Shown here piece after piece: positions 24,056-35,052 of a stretch of DNA of 64,000 nt; the first letter of the stretch is position 1; each line of letters starts with the position of its first letter. The position numbers and the translations under genes were made by a program. Under the pieces are notes generated by a model. It saw only the letters and a program-made list of their open reading frames with translations, made no database searches and was not told the origin of the DNA. The stretch comes from Telopea speciosissima (taxonomy: Eukaryota; Streptophyta; Magnoliopsida; Proteales; Proteaceae), in assembly GCF_018873765.1 (NCBI RefSeq), contig NC_057917.1, forward strand, positions 58,524,464 through 58,588,463, in the 5' to 3' direction.

Positions 24056-24432
24056 GGAAAGATAGTTATGGGCATTTTAGGTGGAAGATGAAGAACCGGG
24101 TAGCATTGTAATTTTATTTTTAATATTTTAATACAAGTGTAAAATAGTCTTTTTCAAACTAAAACTAACAGCAAGCTAACACTGTCAGCCAAAGAGGGGT
24201 TTGAGTGTAATTGGGGAAAGTTAAGGGAAGAAATATGTACTTAGAACATAATACAAAGAGGGGCATGTGATTTTCCCAATAATTAATTATTCAGTTTCTC
24301 TTCACGCGCGCACAGTACTAAAGTCGCAAACTGAATTCATAGGCTGAATTGCTGAAATAGTTTTTCAGCCGCTCCTCTTATAGAATTAAATGCAGTCGCT
24401 TGTACCTCTTTTCTACACCCAACTCATGATTC

Positions 24433-24645
24433 GGATCCAACTCCTCTCCTTCTAAGGCGGGCAGTACTTTTGTGCGCCCAACTTTACCCAGCATACAAGG
24501 TGGGCGGAAAATACCGCCTTACCCCCACTCGAGCAGGACATTCAGGCAGAAGCAAGACGGTACTTTCTGCCTCCTTGTATGTGAGGTAAAGTTGGGCGCA
24601 CGAAAGTACAACCCGCCTTGGAAATAGAGAAGTCTCTTCCCTCAG
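24433..24645. mobile_element. 213-bp foldback MITE upstream of PMEI copy 2
   Basis: Segments 1 and 3 read straight through CTCATGA(T/C)TCT(A/C)ATCAAG, whereas here GATTC is repeated (24428-24432 and 24646-24650) around 213 extra bases. The arms are long and pair well (AAGGCGGGCAGTACTTTTGT with its partner ending ACCCGCCTT at 24619, including GCGCCCAACTTTACC). This places a strong hairpin about 220-440 bases before the ATG. Confidence 0.85.
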
Positions 24646-24758
24646 GATTCTAATCAAGTCTCTTTACATGCCAAAAAAATAAAGGAAGACCTTTCATTTT
24701 TGTCAATCTGATATTGTTCATTCCATTCCTACCTAAAAGGCAAACCAAGAGATGAGTC

Positions 24759-24767
24759 TATATAAAT
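24759..24767 (+). promoter_or_regulatory. TATA box of PMEI copy 2
   Basis: TATATAAAT, 102 bases before the ATG at 24869, in a block almost identical to those at 18230 and 35468. Confidence 0.75.
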
Positions 24768-24868
24768 CCCTCTCTTAAGTCCAAACCCATCTCATCAGCT
24801 TCAGGTTCAGGGAGCTTAGGACCTCTCTTTAATCTCCAAAGCTCCCCAAACCTCAAGAGTTCCAGAAA

Positions 24869-25483
24869 ATGGCCGCCCCATCAATGGCAATCTCCACCGC
24901 CTTACTCCTTGTTCTTCTTCTACCGGCGATCTCCGCCGTCCGTTTAAACCCAAACCCAAACAACAATGGTAACGATTTCATCCGTACCAACTGTGACGCA
25001 ACATTGTACTCTGACGTCTACTACGCCACCCTCATTGCCCGCACCAATGAGGTCCAAGGAAGCCCAGCCAAGCTCGCTAGCGTAGCCGTCGAGGTCAGCC
25101 TCTCTAGTGCTCGTAACATTAGCGCGTACATTTCGAACCTCGCACGCAATCCCAATTCCAATAAGGTTCTGAAGGACTGCGTGAGCAACTTCGGCAACGC
25201 CATTGATCAGATGCAACGCTCGAGCACGGAAATACAACCCGCGAGCACGCCATTCCAGATAAGCAATGTACAGACGTGGATGAGCGCCGCACTTACCAAT
25301 CAGGACACATGTGCGGATGAACTTATTGAGTCTGTGAAATCGGATGTACAGGATCGCGTGTTGAACGGCAAGAAGTTGATGAGCATTGCCCTCGCCTTCA
25401 TCAATAAGTTTGCTCAAGCGACCAATGCTAAGGGATCTTTATCACCTCCGGTTCTTGATCGGCCCGATTCCCAGTTCCTCTAA
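24869..25483 (+). CDS. PMEI-like secreted protein, copy 2 (204 aa)
   Basis: This is the only copy with an uninterrupted frame. An N-terminal signal peptide (about residues 1-23, leucine-rich, ISA before cleavage) points to the cell wall. The PMEI domain follows from about residue 38: FIRTNC (Cys42), then helices through DCVSNFG (Cys104), QMQRSSTEIQPA and NQDTCADEL (Cys148), ending FINKFAQATNAK. Two oddities stand out. The second conserved cysteine is tyrosine (residue 51, TAC where copy 1 has TGC), so the first disulphide cannot form. Also, the last codons come from a MITE inserted at 25433, replacing the Pro-stop end of copy 1 with 16 other residues (GSLSPPVLDRPDSQFL). Family membership is firm; whether the protein is functional, and whether it would act on methylesterase or invertase, is uncertain. 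The ATG matches copy 1 and is preceded by a conserved leader. Confidence 0.8.
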   Translation: MAAPSMAISTALLLVLLLPAISAVRLNPNPNNNGNDFIRTNCDATLYSDVYYATLIARTNEVQGSPAKLASVAVEVSLSSARNISAYISNLARNPNSNKVLKDCVSNFGNAIDQMQRSSTEIQPASTPFQISNVQTWMSAALTNQDTCADELIESVKSDVQDRVLNGKKLMSIALAFINKFAQATNAKGSLSPPVLDRPDSQFL

Positions 25484-25607
25484 CAAAGGGGGCTGAAATG
25501 ACCTCTCTACCCATGCCCAAACACCCTACCCGGGTGGGGTCCACCATCCCCCTATTAGAGGAACTGGGGAACTGGGCCGGTCAGCAAACTGGAGGTGATA
25601 ATTTTCC
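25433..25607. mobile_element. 175-bp MITE inserted in the 3' end of PMEI copy 2
   Basis: CAATGCTAAG occurs on both sides (25423-25432 and 25608-25617), and copy 1 has it once, followed directly by CCTTGA. Terminal inverted repeats start GGGATCTTTATCACCTCC and end with the complement of GGGAAAATTATCACCTCC, continuing into a second paired block (GATCGGCCCGATTCCCAGTT). The exact duplication is 8-10 bp because flanks and ends share bases. This fits a Mutator-like or hAT MITE. Confidence 0.88.
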
Positions 25608-25971
25608 CAATGCTAAGCCTTGATTGGGGTTGGGCGGATTCTGACCGTTTGATTCTACTGTAGTATTTATGCCATATAAGGTTTGTTTTTGGTTTTGTAG
25701 AGAGAGAAGTATAGATTCCTTCGAATGGTAAATGGATGTAATTTGTTTTTTGCATTCTTCTTTCTTGAATCCTCACTTGATGAAGAGAAAAGAAATTTAA
25801 GATCATGGTTCATATAAAGTGAATAAACAAATGTAAATGGATAGTCGAAAATCCTTAATCATATTGGTCTAGAAGAATCCGTATTTGAAAATTTGGTTTC
25901 ATAAAATTATATGAATTTGTGTTAAGAGAAGGGGTATAGAGAAATAGTCGAATTCAAGATTCAACTTCTAC

Positions 25972-25973
<2 letters not shown>

Positions 25974-26018
<45 letters not shown>
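25974..26018 (+). repeat. (AG)n microsatellite
   Basis: Uninterrupted AG dinucleotides over 45 bases. Confidence 0.95.
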
Positions 26019-26021
<3 letters not shown>

Positions 26022-26129
26022 TTATCCTTTCAAGTTGGACGGTATACATGCACTTGGAGGAGTACTTTAAACAAAACCACTTCAAGGTGCACCACGTGAT
26101 GCAACTTTTAGGTGCACCGGACTTGAGGT

Positions 26130-27420
26130 GATAAAAAAGAAAGAGAGAGATTAGAATTGAGGAAGAGATGAGCGCAAATGAATTCTTCTTCTATTGATTT
26201 TCTCATTACAAAAAGTTATTTATACAAGAATGCAATTACCGAGGATTTAGTTACAACTGCAGCTGTGGTCCTAACAATACAACTAACAACTTATAACAAT
26301 TAACTGTTCAACCCTGGACATAATTAATCCCAAAGCCAGCCAGGTGTCTTCCTCCTTCTAACCACTTATTGTGCCACCTCAGGTTGCACCTCTTGCTGAC
26401 CCTGTTCGTATGACACCTCTGCTTCACCAAATTGATGTTGATTAATACCAAAACTTATTCCAGGAGTTGTAACACTCTTCTCCCCCCCATCAAAACAGAC
26501 CTTGTCCTCAAGGTGGTAAGTGTGGATACAAGGCCTGAAGGTTTACAAAGTTCTCCCAATTTGCATCTTCTAATAGTAATCCCTCCGACCACACCAGTAC
26601 TTGAGGGATAAGGATGTCATGCTACCAGATCTGTCACTGACCAATAATTGCTATGATAAGTAGTATTATACCAGTACTCTGCCCAGCTTTGTAGATAATG
26701 GTATAGACAAATCCCATCAGTTTGCTAAGATAATGATGTTGCTTAGGAGTTTGCACCACTTGAGTCATCATCTCCTTAAAGACTTCTATGATCAATTTTA
26801 ATTATAAACTTTCGGCCAAGCAAATATTGTCTCCACTTTTGGACAGCTTGAGTTATAGCATACAATTCTCTAAGCAATTGGCAAATGCTTGTTAAATTTC
26901 TTGCTAAGGTAAGCAATAGGGTGATCTTCCTGCAGAATAAGCACTGCTACAATGCCAACAAGGGATGCATCAGTTTCCAAGGTATAGTACTGAGAAATCA
27001 GGAAGAACCAGGACAGGAAGTGTAGCCATAGCTTGCTTAGGAAGGTTAAATGTGTCGATCAGTAGCAGCTTTAGTCCAAACAAAAGAGTTCAACTTTAGT
27101 AAATCAGTCAAGGGGGCTGCAATCTTAGCATAATTTCGTACACATTTGCGATAATACCCAGTGAGGCCAAGAAAGCCTCTCAAAACCCTTATATTCCCAG
27201 GTAAAGGCCACTCAAGCATGCATTGGATCTTCTGTGGGTCTGGTTCCACCCCTTTGGCTGACACAATTTGGCCTAGGTAATCAATGGAAGCTTGGCCAAA
27301 CTTACACTTAGACATTGTAACATACAGCAGATGATCCAACAAACACTGCAGCACTTTTCACAAATGTTGAACATGCTCAAACACCGAACTGCTAAAGATA
27401 AGTATATCTGTCAAGCCCTG
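26130..27420 (-). mobile_element. Ty3/gypsy 3' fragment (RT-RNase H to LTR), decayed
   Basis: On the - strand from about 27415 comes the end of a reverse transcriptase (DILIFSSS after the lost catalytic aspartates). Next is the thumb and connection (27354-27046: SKCKFGQASIDYLGQIVSAKGV, then LRGFLGLTGYYRKCVRNYAKIAAPLT). Broken RNase H follows (about 27030-26800: DASLVGI, then ILQEDHPIAYLSKKFNKHL). Integrase is missing. A G-rich purine tract (about 26475-26492) is followed by an LTR start TGTTACAACTCC (26474) running to about 26130. The left end is not defined. Confidence 0.8.
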
Positions 27421-28945
27421 ATCCATATACCATAGGAATGCATGACTAGAGCGTATACCTAAGCTCTACTTTCGCACTAGGATCACAGATGCAGTATCTA
27501 AAGGCTAACTCACTCCAACGACAATCAATAGATCAAAGAGAAATAGTACTAACAATATTAGAGTTTACGAAAGCTAAGTGATAATATATATACAATAACC
27601 GTTAAGGTTTATCCAAAATGCTACATTTTTTTCTAATCAAGACTTATGTATTATATACTGTTTGCACAATACGTTTATCATGAAAGGAATCAAAAAGGAA
27701 TACATAAGTATCAAAAGGTATGGCCTAATGGCCAAACATCACCGGCCAAACCGACATCAAGCTCACCTAGTGTCGACATTGATGGGCCATTTGATATTCT
27801 CGAACAGAACTGACTATCGACATGCAATCGACAATGAAAATTCTCTATTCGACAATTAAGCTCTTCCACTCGATGTAGAATGATGTTCTTCGACACCATT
27901 TCAATGTCGTCTAACCTTAGATTGATGTCAGAAGAAGCTAAGAAAGTGCATTTAAGGTTGTCAGCTTATGTTGTTTGTGGTGTAACTTCATGGCCATTTT
28001 GAGTTATCTTCCAATTAAATTTTTTAGAAGATTAAAACATATGGAAGGTAAATATTTGAGTTAGCTTCCATATGCAATTTGAATCATGTCATTATGATAT
28101 CAGAGTTGGATGTTATGACTTTATCTTCAAGGCCGGCGCATGTGCTACAGATAAAAGATGTGTCTCAATATCAGTTATATTCAAGATCCATTTTAGGGTA
28201 CATACACTAATTTTTAGCTCAAAGTCAAAACATAAGAGTTGTATCCCTTTGAGTCAACTGTACGAAGGAAAAATAATCGGATCAAACTGAGGTCAGACGA
28301 AGAAGTTATGACCATTTTCGTGAAGATGCACAGCAGCCAACGTCGATGTCGAGCTGCTGTCGACCGACACTATGTCGATGTCGACTCGGGGCATGTAAAT
28401 GTCGAACAGAGCCATTTTAATATTGATTTCTACGAATACAAAGTGCATCTAACCTTCTATATTTGATGGATTTTGATTCCTATCACGCGTGACAACCTAT
28501 TTGAAAGCTATAACTTGTTTATGGATAATCTTAGGTCCCAAGAAACACATATTTGGTAACAATACACTTGCTTAAACTTAATTGGCCAAGATTGTTTGCA
28601 AAACCTACACCATTGATGCAAAACCACTTGAAAAATTCCCCATGAATGATTTGGATCTAAACAATGATCCATGGACTTGTTTAAGAGCATGTACACCCTA
28701 CTAAATCTATAAATACATTACCTCCCATGTTGAGGGGGTCCTTCTCTAGTTTCTTCATACAAAACCTTGGTTTTTGAACTTGGAATGTGCCAAAGAGAGA
28801 AGACTATGCAACCCTAACACTTGGGTAACAAATTTTGGTCTTCTTACTAAGTCAAGGGTGACCTCCAACCTCTCATCTCTGAAGTTCTTCAGTTAGGTGA
28901 GATCTCCTTCTCTTCTATTTATTTTATTTACATCTTCTTTGTCTT

Positions 28946-28978
<33 letters not shown>

Positions 28979-29039
28979 TGTGCATTCTAAAAGAGGTTGT
29001 GTGATCCTACCTCTTTAGGTAGTGGTCACACACTCCACC
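27421..29039. other. Repeat-like intergenic sequence, not classified
   Basis: Contains a region rich in GTCGAC/TCGATGTCGA words (27760-27910 and 28335-28400) and a long T run (28956-28979). It has the look of LTR remnants but no ends or motifs could be paired. No gene recognised. Confidence 0.4.
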
Positions 29040-29939
29040 TGTCACGCCTCCATCCCAAAAAAGGATAATATATAATAAAATGGGGTATGATCAGGATGAC
29101 ACATGTCACCCCACACCGTCAGGATCTCGATACAGTGGCTCGAATCATAGTCAACTCAATACAACTCATATATATGCCAGAATGCAGGAAGAAATACATT
29201 TACAATAAAAGTAAATGTAGATACAAAAGTGCGAAAGCGTTTACAATAATAAAAGAGTTCAAAAGTCGAAGTGATAGACAGTTAATATATTACATATTTT
29301 CTCAAGAGATTAACTAAAACTAAGAACAGCAGTAATATTAAAGAGTTTATACCATACAAATGAGGAAACTTAAAAAGAACAAAAGAAATAAGTGTCTCGA
29401 TCCAAGTGCCTCATTGATACAGTCGTCAACATCTAATCAACATCATAGATCGAAGTCACCGACTGCACGTCAGCAACACCGAGCAAAACATATTCAAGAG
29501 AAAAAGCCACAGAGATTTCCACCAAAACATCACCTGCAACGCATCTAAAAAGGTTGTGCAAAGAGGGGTAAGCTCCACTGAGCCCAGTGAGGGGATGGGG
29601 AATATACACACAATAACACATAGTCCATGATGCATGAATTAATTAACAATATTAGTCACCTAGCAAACATGTCTAAGTCACTAGGTTTTTGGTACTGCAA
29701 CAACTCAGGAAACATCATGGATCACTTATCTTATCACCACGATGCAACCTCAATTGTTACCTTGGGGTAAGCGCCGATAGAAGCCACTCGCCACCCAGAG
29801 GTAAACCCCGATAACCAATGATCATCACTGACCTGGCCTCGTATCACTCATCAGGCACACAGGGAACCTTGGTTACCCAACACCTAAACCCCTATTGGTA
29901 AGAGTCATAGCAAGGGGAACATAACCCTAATCATTCTAT

Positions 29940-30160
29940 ATGAACTATCGTGTCGAGAGGTATTCCGAGTGCATCAACGTCTCATACCATCTAGTACCCG
30001 GGTACCAGCACGACACGGCGCATGACAAATCATATAATAGCACTAACCGTATGATGCAATATGATACTATCGTATCGAGAGGTATTCTGGGTGCATCAAC
30101 GTCTCATACCATCTATCAACCGGGTACCAGCACGACACAGCGCATGACAGACCAATTCTA
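29940..30160 (+). repeat. Two-copy tandem repeat of about 117 bp inside the LTR
   Basis: The stretch CTATCGTGTCGAGAGGTATT... recurs at about 30067. Each copy includes CATCAACGTCTCATACCATC and ACCAGCACGACAC. Confidence 0.8.
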
Positions 30161-30554
30161 AACATGATGAAGACATTTACAAGCCACATTAATTCATAAC
30201 GCATATATTCACAATTTCCACAAACATGGTTATAATAATAATGCAAGAATGAGTACGCATGAGAAATGGCATACAAGCATAATATAATGCAAAACACTCC
30301 CAAATTAAATCAAATCCACACTCACTCACATATTAGTTCGCGATTCTATTATTAGGGTTCATCGTTGATCAACGTATGATAAGCCTCACCGTAAGAGTAA
30401 TATTACCTAAAGAACTGTGACAAAGCGAGTTAGGTAAGGTAGGAGGGTCCCAAAGGGTCTCCAAAAGTTAAGACATAAGGAAAGATAACAGAGTCCAGGT
30501 GGACACTTGAATGGAGGCACAGTGCTTGGGTCCAACCGGGGCAAAATACTCAAA

Positions 30555-30740
30555 AAACCAAGACCGGACTCTTGGGTGGATTCTGGTCTGAGTCCACCAC
30601 TGGGTCTAGCATGAACCAGCAAGCATGTGGACTCACGGGGCGGACTCTGGTCTGGGTCCACTCCTAGGTCCAGCACGCACCAACAAGCATGCAGACTGAC
30701 GGGGCGGACTCTGGTCTGGGTCCACTCCTAGGTCCACCTC
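30555..30740 (+). repeat. Imperfect tandem repeats, GGACTCTGGTCTGGGTCCAC type
   Basis: GGTCTG(A/G)GTCCAC recurs at about 30590, 30650 and 30713 with GGTCCAGCA(C/T)G(C/A)ACCA(A/G)CA linkers, giving a unit of roughly 60-65 bases in three copies. Confidence 0.7.
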
Positions 30741-31892
30741 TCTGCTGAATCCGAAATTCCCAAGGTTTGAGCTCCCCAACTCGATTTCACTTGGGTTTCA
30801 AGCCACAAGGACTTGGGGGAAGGGTCTTTAAACCACCTAGGGTCATAATACCCTATCCCAAACAAGTGATTGTTGGGTTCAAAGAGAAAATCATTTCAAA
30901 TGATCCAAATCTAGGGTTTCTCCATCAAGAACCCTAGATCTAAGAAATCAATTCCAATAATAGGTGAAGAGAGGTCTTAGAGGTGAGTGTCAAGCCCCCA
31001 AGAAAGTAGAATACCAATTCCATAAACATCCTTGGGTTCCAAGTGAAACCCTAAGTCAAAACCCCCAACCTCAACAGTTCTTCCCCAAACCCAAAAGAAA
31101 TAAAGAAGATAGAGGGAGAGAGGTTGTTCAAGAACTCACCTAAACCGAGTGGCCAGGTGCTCCAAAGGTTGAGCTTCATGACCCAAATCTTCCTCCAATC
31201 TCCCTCCTTGCTTTCCTTCTCTCCTTTCTTCTTTCCTTTCTCTTCTTTCTTCTTCTTCTTCTCCCTTTTCTTCCTTCTTCTTTCCTTTCTCTTGTTTCCA
31301 CAGCTCTAGGTAGGTTAGAGAAGTTATGACCATTAAATGGTCATGACCCCTATTTATAGCTAGGCTAAGTGAGGGCTTGTTTGTTTGGTCCTTAAGTCTC
31401 AAAATCCATTTTTTAGTTTAAGTTGGGTCTTTAGGGCCCACTTTTAAAGCCCAACACAAATAGAATAGAAGAGGGTGGGGTCCACCATGTCCGGGAACAC
31501 CACGATGAAATCTGAGACATGGGACAAGTGGGTCCCACTGTTCTTTATCCAAAATAAACCTTACAACAAGTGTGGACTCACCCCCGTGGGTCCAGCTCAG
31601 GGTCCAGTCCTGTAGAAATAGGATAAATCCAAGGTAATAAACTCTGGGCTTTGGCCCACCTTTCGAGGGTTATGAAGGGAGCATGTACTCATGATATTTA
31701 AGGATTAAATGCTCACCTTCATGCGGTCACACCACCCATCACATCGAAATTCCACCATTTTTATTCCAGTTATCTCCTTGACTGTCACGACCCAAAGTCA
31801 CAGGTGTTGATCGTTGGCAGCGCCGCAACATCTACCAATGAAAGCTCAACATGGCCCAAAGAATTAGGTGTAGTTTGGGTGCGGGTGTAACA

Positions 31893-32985
31893 CCTCCTTT
31901 ATTGTTTTAGTCCCTAAATTACTTGTAGCTTTTAGGTCTTTCAATTATGAACAATGATTTCACTCTTCTCTTCATAGAATAAGCTTCCTTATTTTTGTAT
32001 TTACTATATTTATGTTGAATGTTTAGATCTATGTTTTCTCCTTTTCTTCATGGTGATTCTATAATAATAACCACTTCAATGCCCTATTTTGGTGCTTTAT
32101 GATCACCTTGTGGATGAATCTCCATTCTCCTTTAGAATAGGTTTTCTTCTTCTTTTTCATATATTCCATGCTATGATAGTTTATGCTGTCTTAGGTGGTG
32201 TTTTGTATTCATATCTCACTTCTCTCTTTTAGTCTTATGATAGTCTCCATATTGATTGATGACTCTTGATGATTTGATACAACATGTGTGGTGATCTTAT
32301 GGATTTGTTCTATATGACATCTTCTACTATATTTTTCTTTATACTCTATGCATCCATGTAGTTTGAGTTCTTATTTTGCATTCTTATCTTACATACTTTC
32401 CTATGATTTTAGATCACTTTCTATGTATCATGATTCATATGTGATTAGCATGTCCATGTCTAGTTTCTCTCATCTTTATGTTGATTTACATGCTTTGTGA
32501 TTTCTCCCAATGTTTGATGTGATGATTCACTATGGATAGTTGTTTGCATCTTCATATTTGGTGTTGTCATGGTCTCTTGCATACATGTATGTACTTTAGA
32601 CCTTGTCTTTAATTTTCATTTATGTTATCTCTTGTTTAAATCTAGGTCTCTTTTTGCATCTCTTCAATATGTCAAGAGCATATTCTTATATTTCCATATA
32701 TCATATGCATCTTTACATTCTCAAAGTTTTCCTCTGATTTACCATTCATCCATGCATCCTAGACTTAGAGCTTTCATACTTATATTTGCTTCCTCATTCA
32801 TTGTTTATTCTAATTTTTTATATTATGTATACTAACATGCAGCCAAACACTTCAGGTATGTTTTCCTCTACTCTCCCTTTATTTTACTTTCATGTATATT
32901 AACCCCTATAATGCAGCCAAGTTTTCAAGTGTGTTTCCTTACCTTTTCTTGTATTTTATTCACTTTTCTTGTACTTTATTTTTTA
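31893..32985. other. A/T-rich sequence, nothing recognised
   Basis: T-rich on the + strand with no coding signal. ATGCAGCCAA occurs twice (32838 and 32911) and this stretch leads into the LTR-like block at 32990, so part may belong to that element. Confidence 0.4.
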
Positions 32986-32989
32986 CCCA

Positions 32990-33250
32990 AAAGCATGTTA
33001 TACCATTACCTAGCCAAGTAACAGAAAGACCGACTTGATCGGACGGACTAGGGTGCCTAATATCTTTTCCGGACCGTAACTTGACCCATACCTAGACCAA
33101 TGGACCGATTAATCCCTAAGGGGCATTGCAGGAATGTTAACTTTACATTATGAGTCCTAGACCCTCCTCTAGGTGACGACTCCAACATTCAATTCACCTC
33201 TCTCTTCTCCCTAAAGAGGGATGACGTGGAGGACACGTGGTAATCCCCAC
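32990..33250 (+). repeat. Diverged LTR 3' portion related to the Ogre-like family
   Basis: The order of landmarks follows the LTR at 1-774: AACAGAAAGACCGACTTGATC, then GGGTGCCTAATATCTTTTCC, then GAGTCCTAGACCCTCCTCTA and AGGTGACGACTCC. Identity is low, so this is another family or a very old copy. Its 5' end is not found and it abuts a Copia fragment on the right. Confidence 0.45.
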
Positions 33251-33254
33251 CATG

Positions 33255-34798
33255 TCATTATCCTCACAGAGAGCATTGGAATGCAGTCAAGTGGATTATG
33301 AGGTATCTTTGTGGCACTTCAAATTTGAGACTTTGTTTTGGAAGTGAGAAACCTTTGTTGATTGGTTACATAGATGCAGATATGGTTGGGGATGTTGATT
33401 CTCATAAGTCTACTTCAGGTTACTTGGTCACTTTCTCAGGTTGAGCTATAGCTTGGCAATCAAGAATAAATGAACAGTGTTGCTCTCGATCTATACCACC
33501 GAAGCAAAGTTTATTACAACAACGAAAGCTTGTAAAGAGTTGCTATAGATGAAAAAGTTTGTGCAGGAGCTTGGCTTCAAGCAAGAGCGGTATATGTTAT
33601 TATGTGATAGTCAAAGTGCTATACACCTAGGTAAAAATTCTCATCTTCAGTCTAGATCAAAGCATATTGATGTGAGATATCATCGGATAAGAGATGTTTT
33701 AAATTTCAAGTATCTAGAGATTGAGAAAATTCATACTGTTCATAATCGTTCTGACATGTGACAAAGGCTTTACCAAGAGAGAAGCTTAAGGTTTATCGTT
33801 TGATCGCCGGCATGGCGAATCCTTCTACATAGTCGGGAGGGGGAGATTTGTTGGGTTGGGTTTCCCTCCATATGGAGGATGTCCCAAAGTTTTTGGTGTA
33901 GCCCATTTGGATTAAAGCCAATATAAAGATTTGTCAAGAAATATTTAATGAGGTTTTTACCTCATTTTTGGGTTTCATTTTTAGACTCAAGAGAGTGATT
34001 GGCCATGAAAAACAAAGAGAAGAAGAAGGGGGGGTGAACAGGTTTTTCTGGTTTTTGAGGCTTTGCATAGTCAACTTCAAGAGCTCGATTGGATGGTCAT
34101 TCGTGGTCTGTTTGAGCTGATTTTTTTTACAATGGATTCTTAATACATAGTTCTTCATTCTGAACGGTGTGATTGTTGTTTTGAGTCCTATAACTTAGTC
34201 TGCTAATTACGTTTTTCTTGTTCCGGTGAGATCTCTTCCATTTTCTTTCATTCCTCTTTTGGTGTCCATCTTGTTGATGATATATGCCAAGGATATATTA
34301 TTCTTAAGGTTTGGAATGGTTGTATGCCTCTAATCTTTATTAGAGAAGACTCTTGTGTATTCCTATTAATTGAAGGGGGAAAAAAACTTTGTCCGAGAGT
34401 GTGGCCTATGCCAGCATTCCCATGAGTCTATCTCTCTCCTCCATATGTGAAAAGACACCTCTGCCCCCTTGTTTTGAGGAGGAGAGAGATAGACACATGG
34501 GAGTGCTAGCATAGGCCGCACTCCCAGACAGAAAACTTCCTCCTTAATTGGAGATAGTGAAATTTGGTGGACTACGGTCCTGTGATTTTTACTCCTATCA
34601 TTGAGGAGATTTTCCACGTTAAAATTGATGGTGTTCATTTGTATGTGTTTGCAATGTATTAATTAGTTACTGATTTGCGAGCTTGATTATTACCATCATT
34701 GTGTTTGATATATTGCTCAATCTTTCTCTATTTGTTTGTTTCCTATTACGTTCACTCAAAAAGGGAAAAATTGCTTGTGTTTGTTGATCGGGTACACA
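33255..34798 (+). mobile_element. Copia 3' fragment: RNase H and 3' LTR
   Basis: Starting at 33275 the + strand encodes the Copia connection and RNase H: WIMRYLCGTSNLRLCFG, then KSTSGYLVTFSG with a stop near 33444. It continues 33549-33761 as LLCDSQSAIHLGKN, RSKHIDVRYHRIRD and KIHTVHNRSDM. Stops and a frame change make it a pseudogene. A purine tract (about 33833-33846) precedes the LTR start TGTTGGGTTGGG at 33849. The LTR appears to end near 34798 (GGGTACACA). Everything upstream of the RNase H region is missing. Confidence 0.8.
34390..34530. mobile_element. 141-bp foldback MITE inside the Copia LTR
   Basis: Arms of about 50 bases (TGTCCGAGAGTGTGGCCTATGC at left) pair with the reverse of the right end (GCATAGGCCGCACTCCCAGACA), separated by about 35 bases. 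Flanks are AAAAACTT (34382-34389) and GAAAACTT (34531-34538), an 8-bp duplication with one change, fitting a hAT-type MITE. Confidence 0.8.
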
Positions 34799-35052
34799 TT
34801 GCTCTTCTTTTTTTTTCATTACCATCCGTCATGAAAACGTAAGGAATGAAAGCACCATGTTTGTAATTCATAATCCTTAAACTGCCCCTAGTCGGTAATC
34901 AATTTTTTTTTATTTTTTTTTAATTTTTGGGGTGGGGGGGGTTTCCCGAAGATGCACGCATCCAACCAATGTGCAAGTGGAGGTGATTATTATTCTTGTG
35001 AAGATCCTCGATACAAGGACTTGATTCGGACTACGATCTCACAGGCTCACAG

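Larger units (their letters stand above)
20502..24277. mobile_element. Mutator-like element, copy in segment 2, with extra cargo
   Basis: Left end AGAAAAATTACATGCC and right end complement of GGGAAAATCACATGCC are flanked by perfect 9-bp repeats AATAATTAA (20493-20501 and 24278-24286). Outer parts match the element of segment 1, but the middle (about 21034-24055) is absent there. Part of that middle is a Copia derivative (21320-23437). The rest has a gene-like base composition, making this a Pack-MULE candidate. No transposase seen. Confidence 0.75.
20221..25900 (+). repeat. Duplicated segment, copy 2 (with PMEI gene)
   Basis: Follows copy 1 head-to-tail; its start (20221-20500) matches 15355-15710, with some internal sequence missing. 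The upstream region holds the second Mutator-like element, which itself contains a Copia derivative. Two further MITEs are unique to this copy. Confidence 0.8.
29040..31892 (-). repeat. Probable solo LTR, 2.85 kb, gypsy (Tekay/Del-like)
   Basis: On the - strand it starts TGTTACACCCGCACCC at 31892 and ends GGCGTGACA at 29040, ends typical of long-LTR chromovirus-type gypsy elements. A TATA box (TATAAATA, complement of 31351-31358) lies about 530 bases in. Flanks are CCACC (29035-29039) and CCTCC (31893-31897), 4 of 5 alike. No primer site or polyprotein lies next to either end, hence a solo LTR. Lineage is by end sequence and length only. Confidence 0.6.

Noticed and set aside
24944-25417. 157-codon - strand frame opposite PMEI copy 2
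   Set aside because: Shadow of the PMEI gene. The + strand has signal peptide, PMEI cysteines and a conserved promoter, while the - strand product matches nothing.
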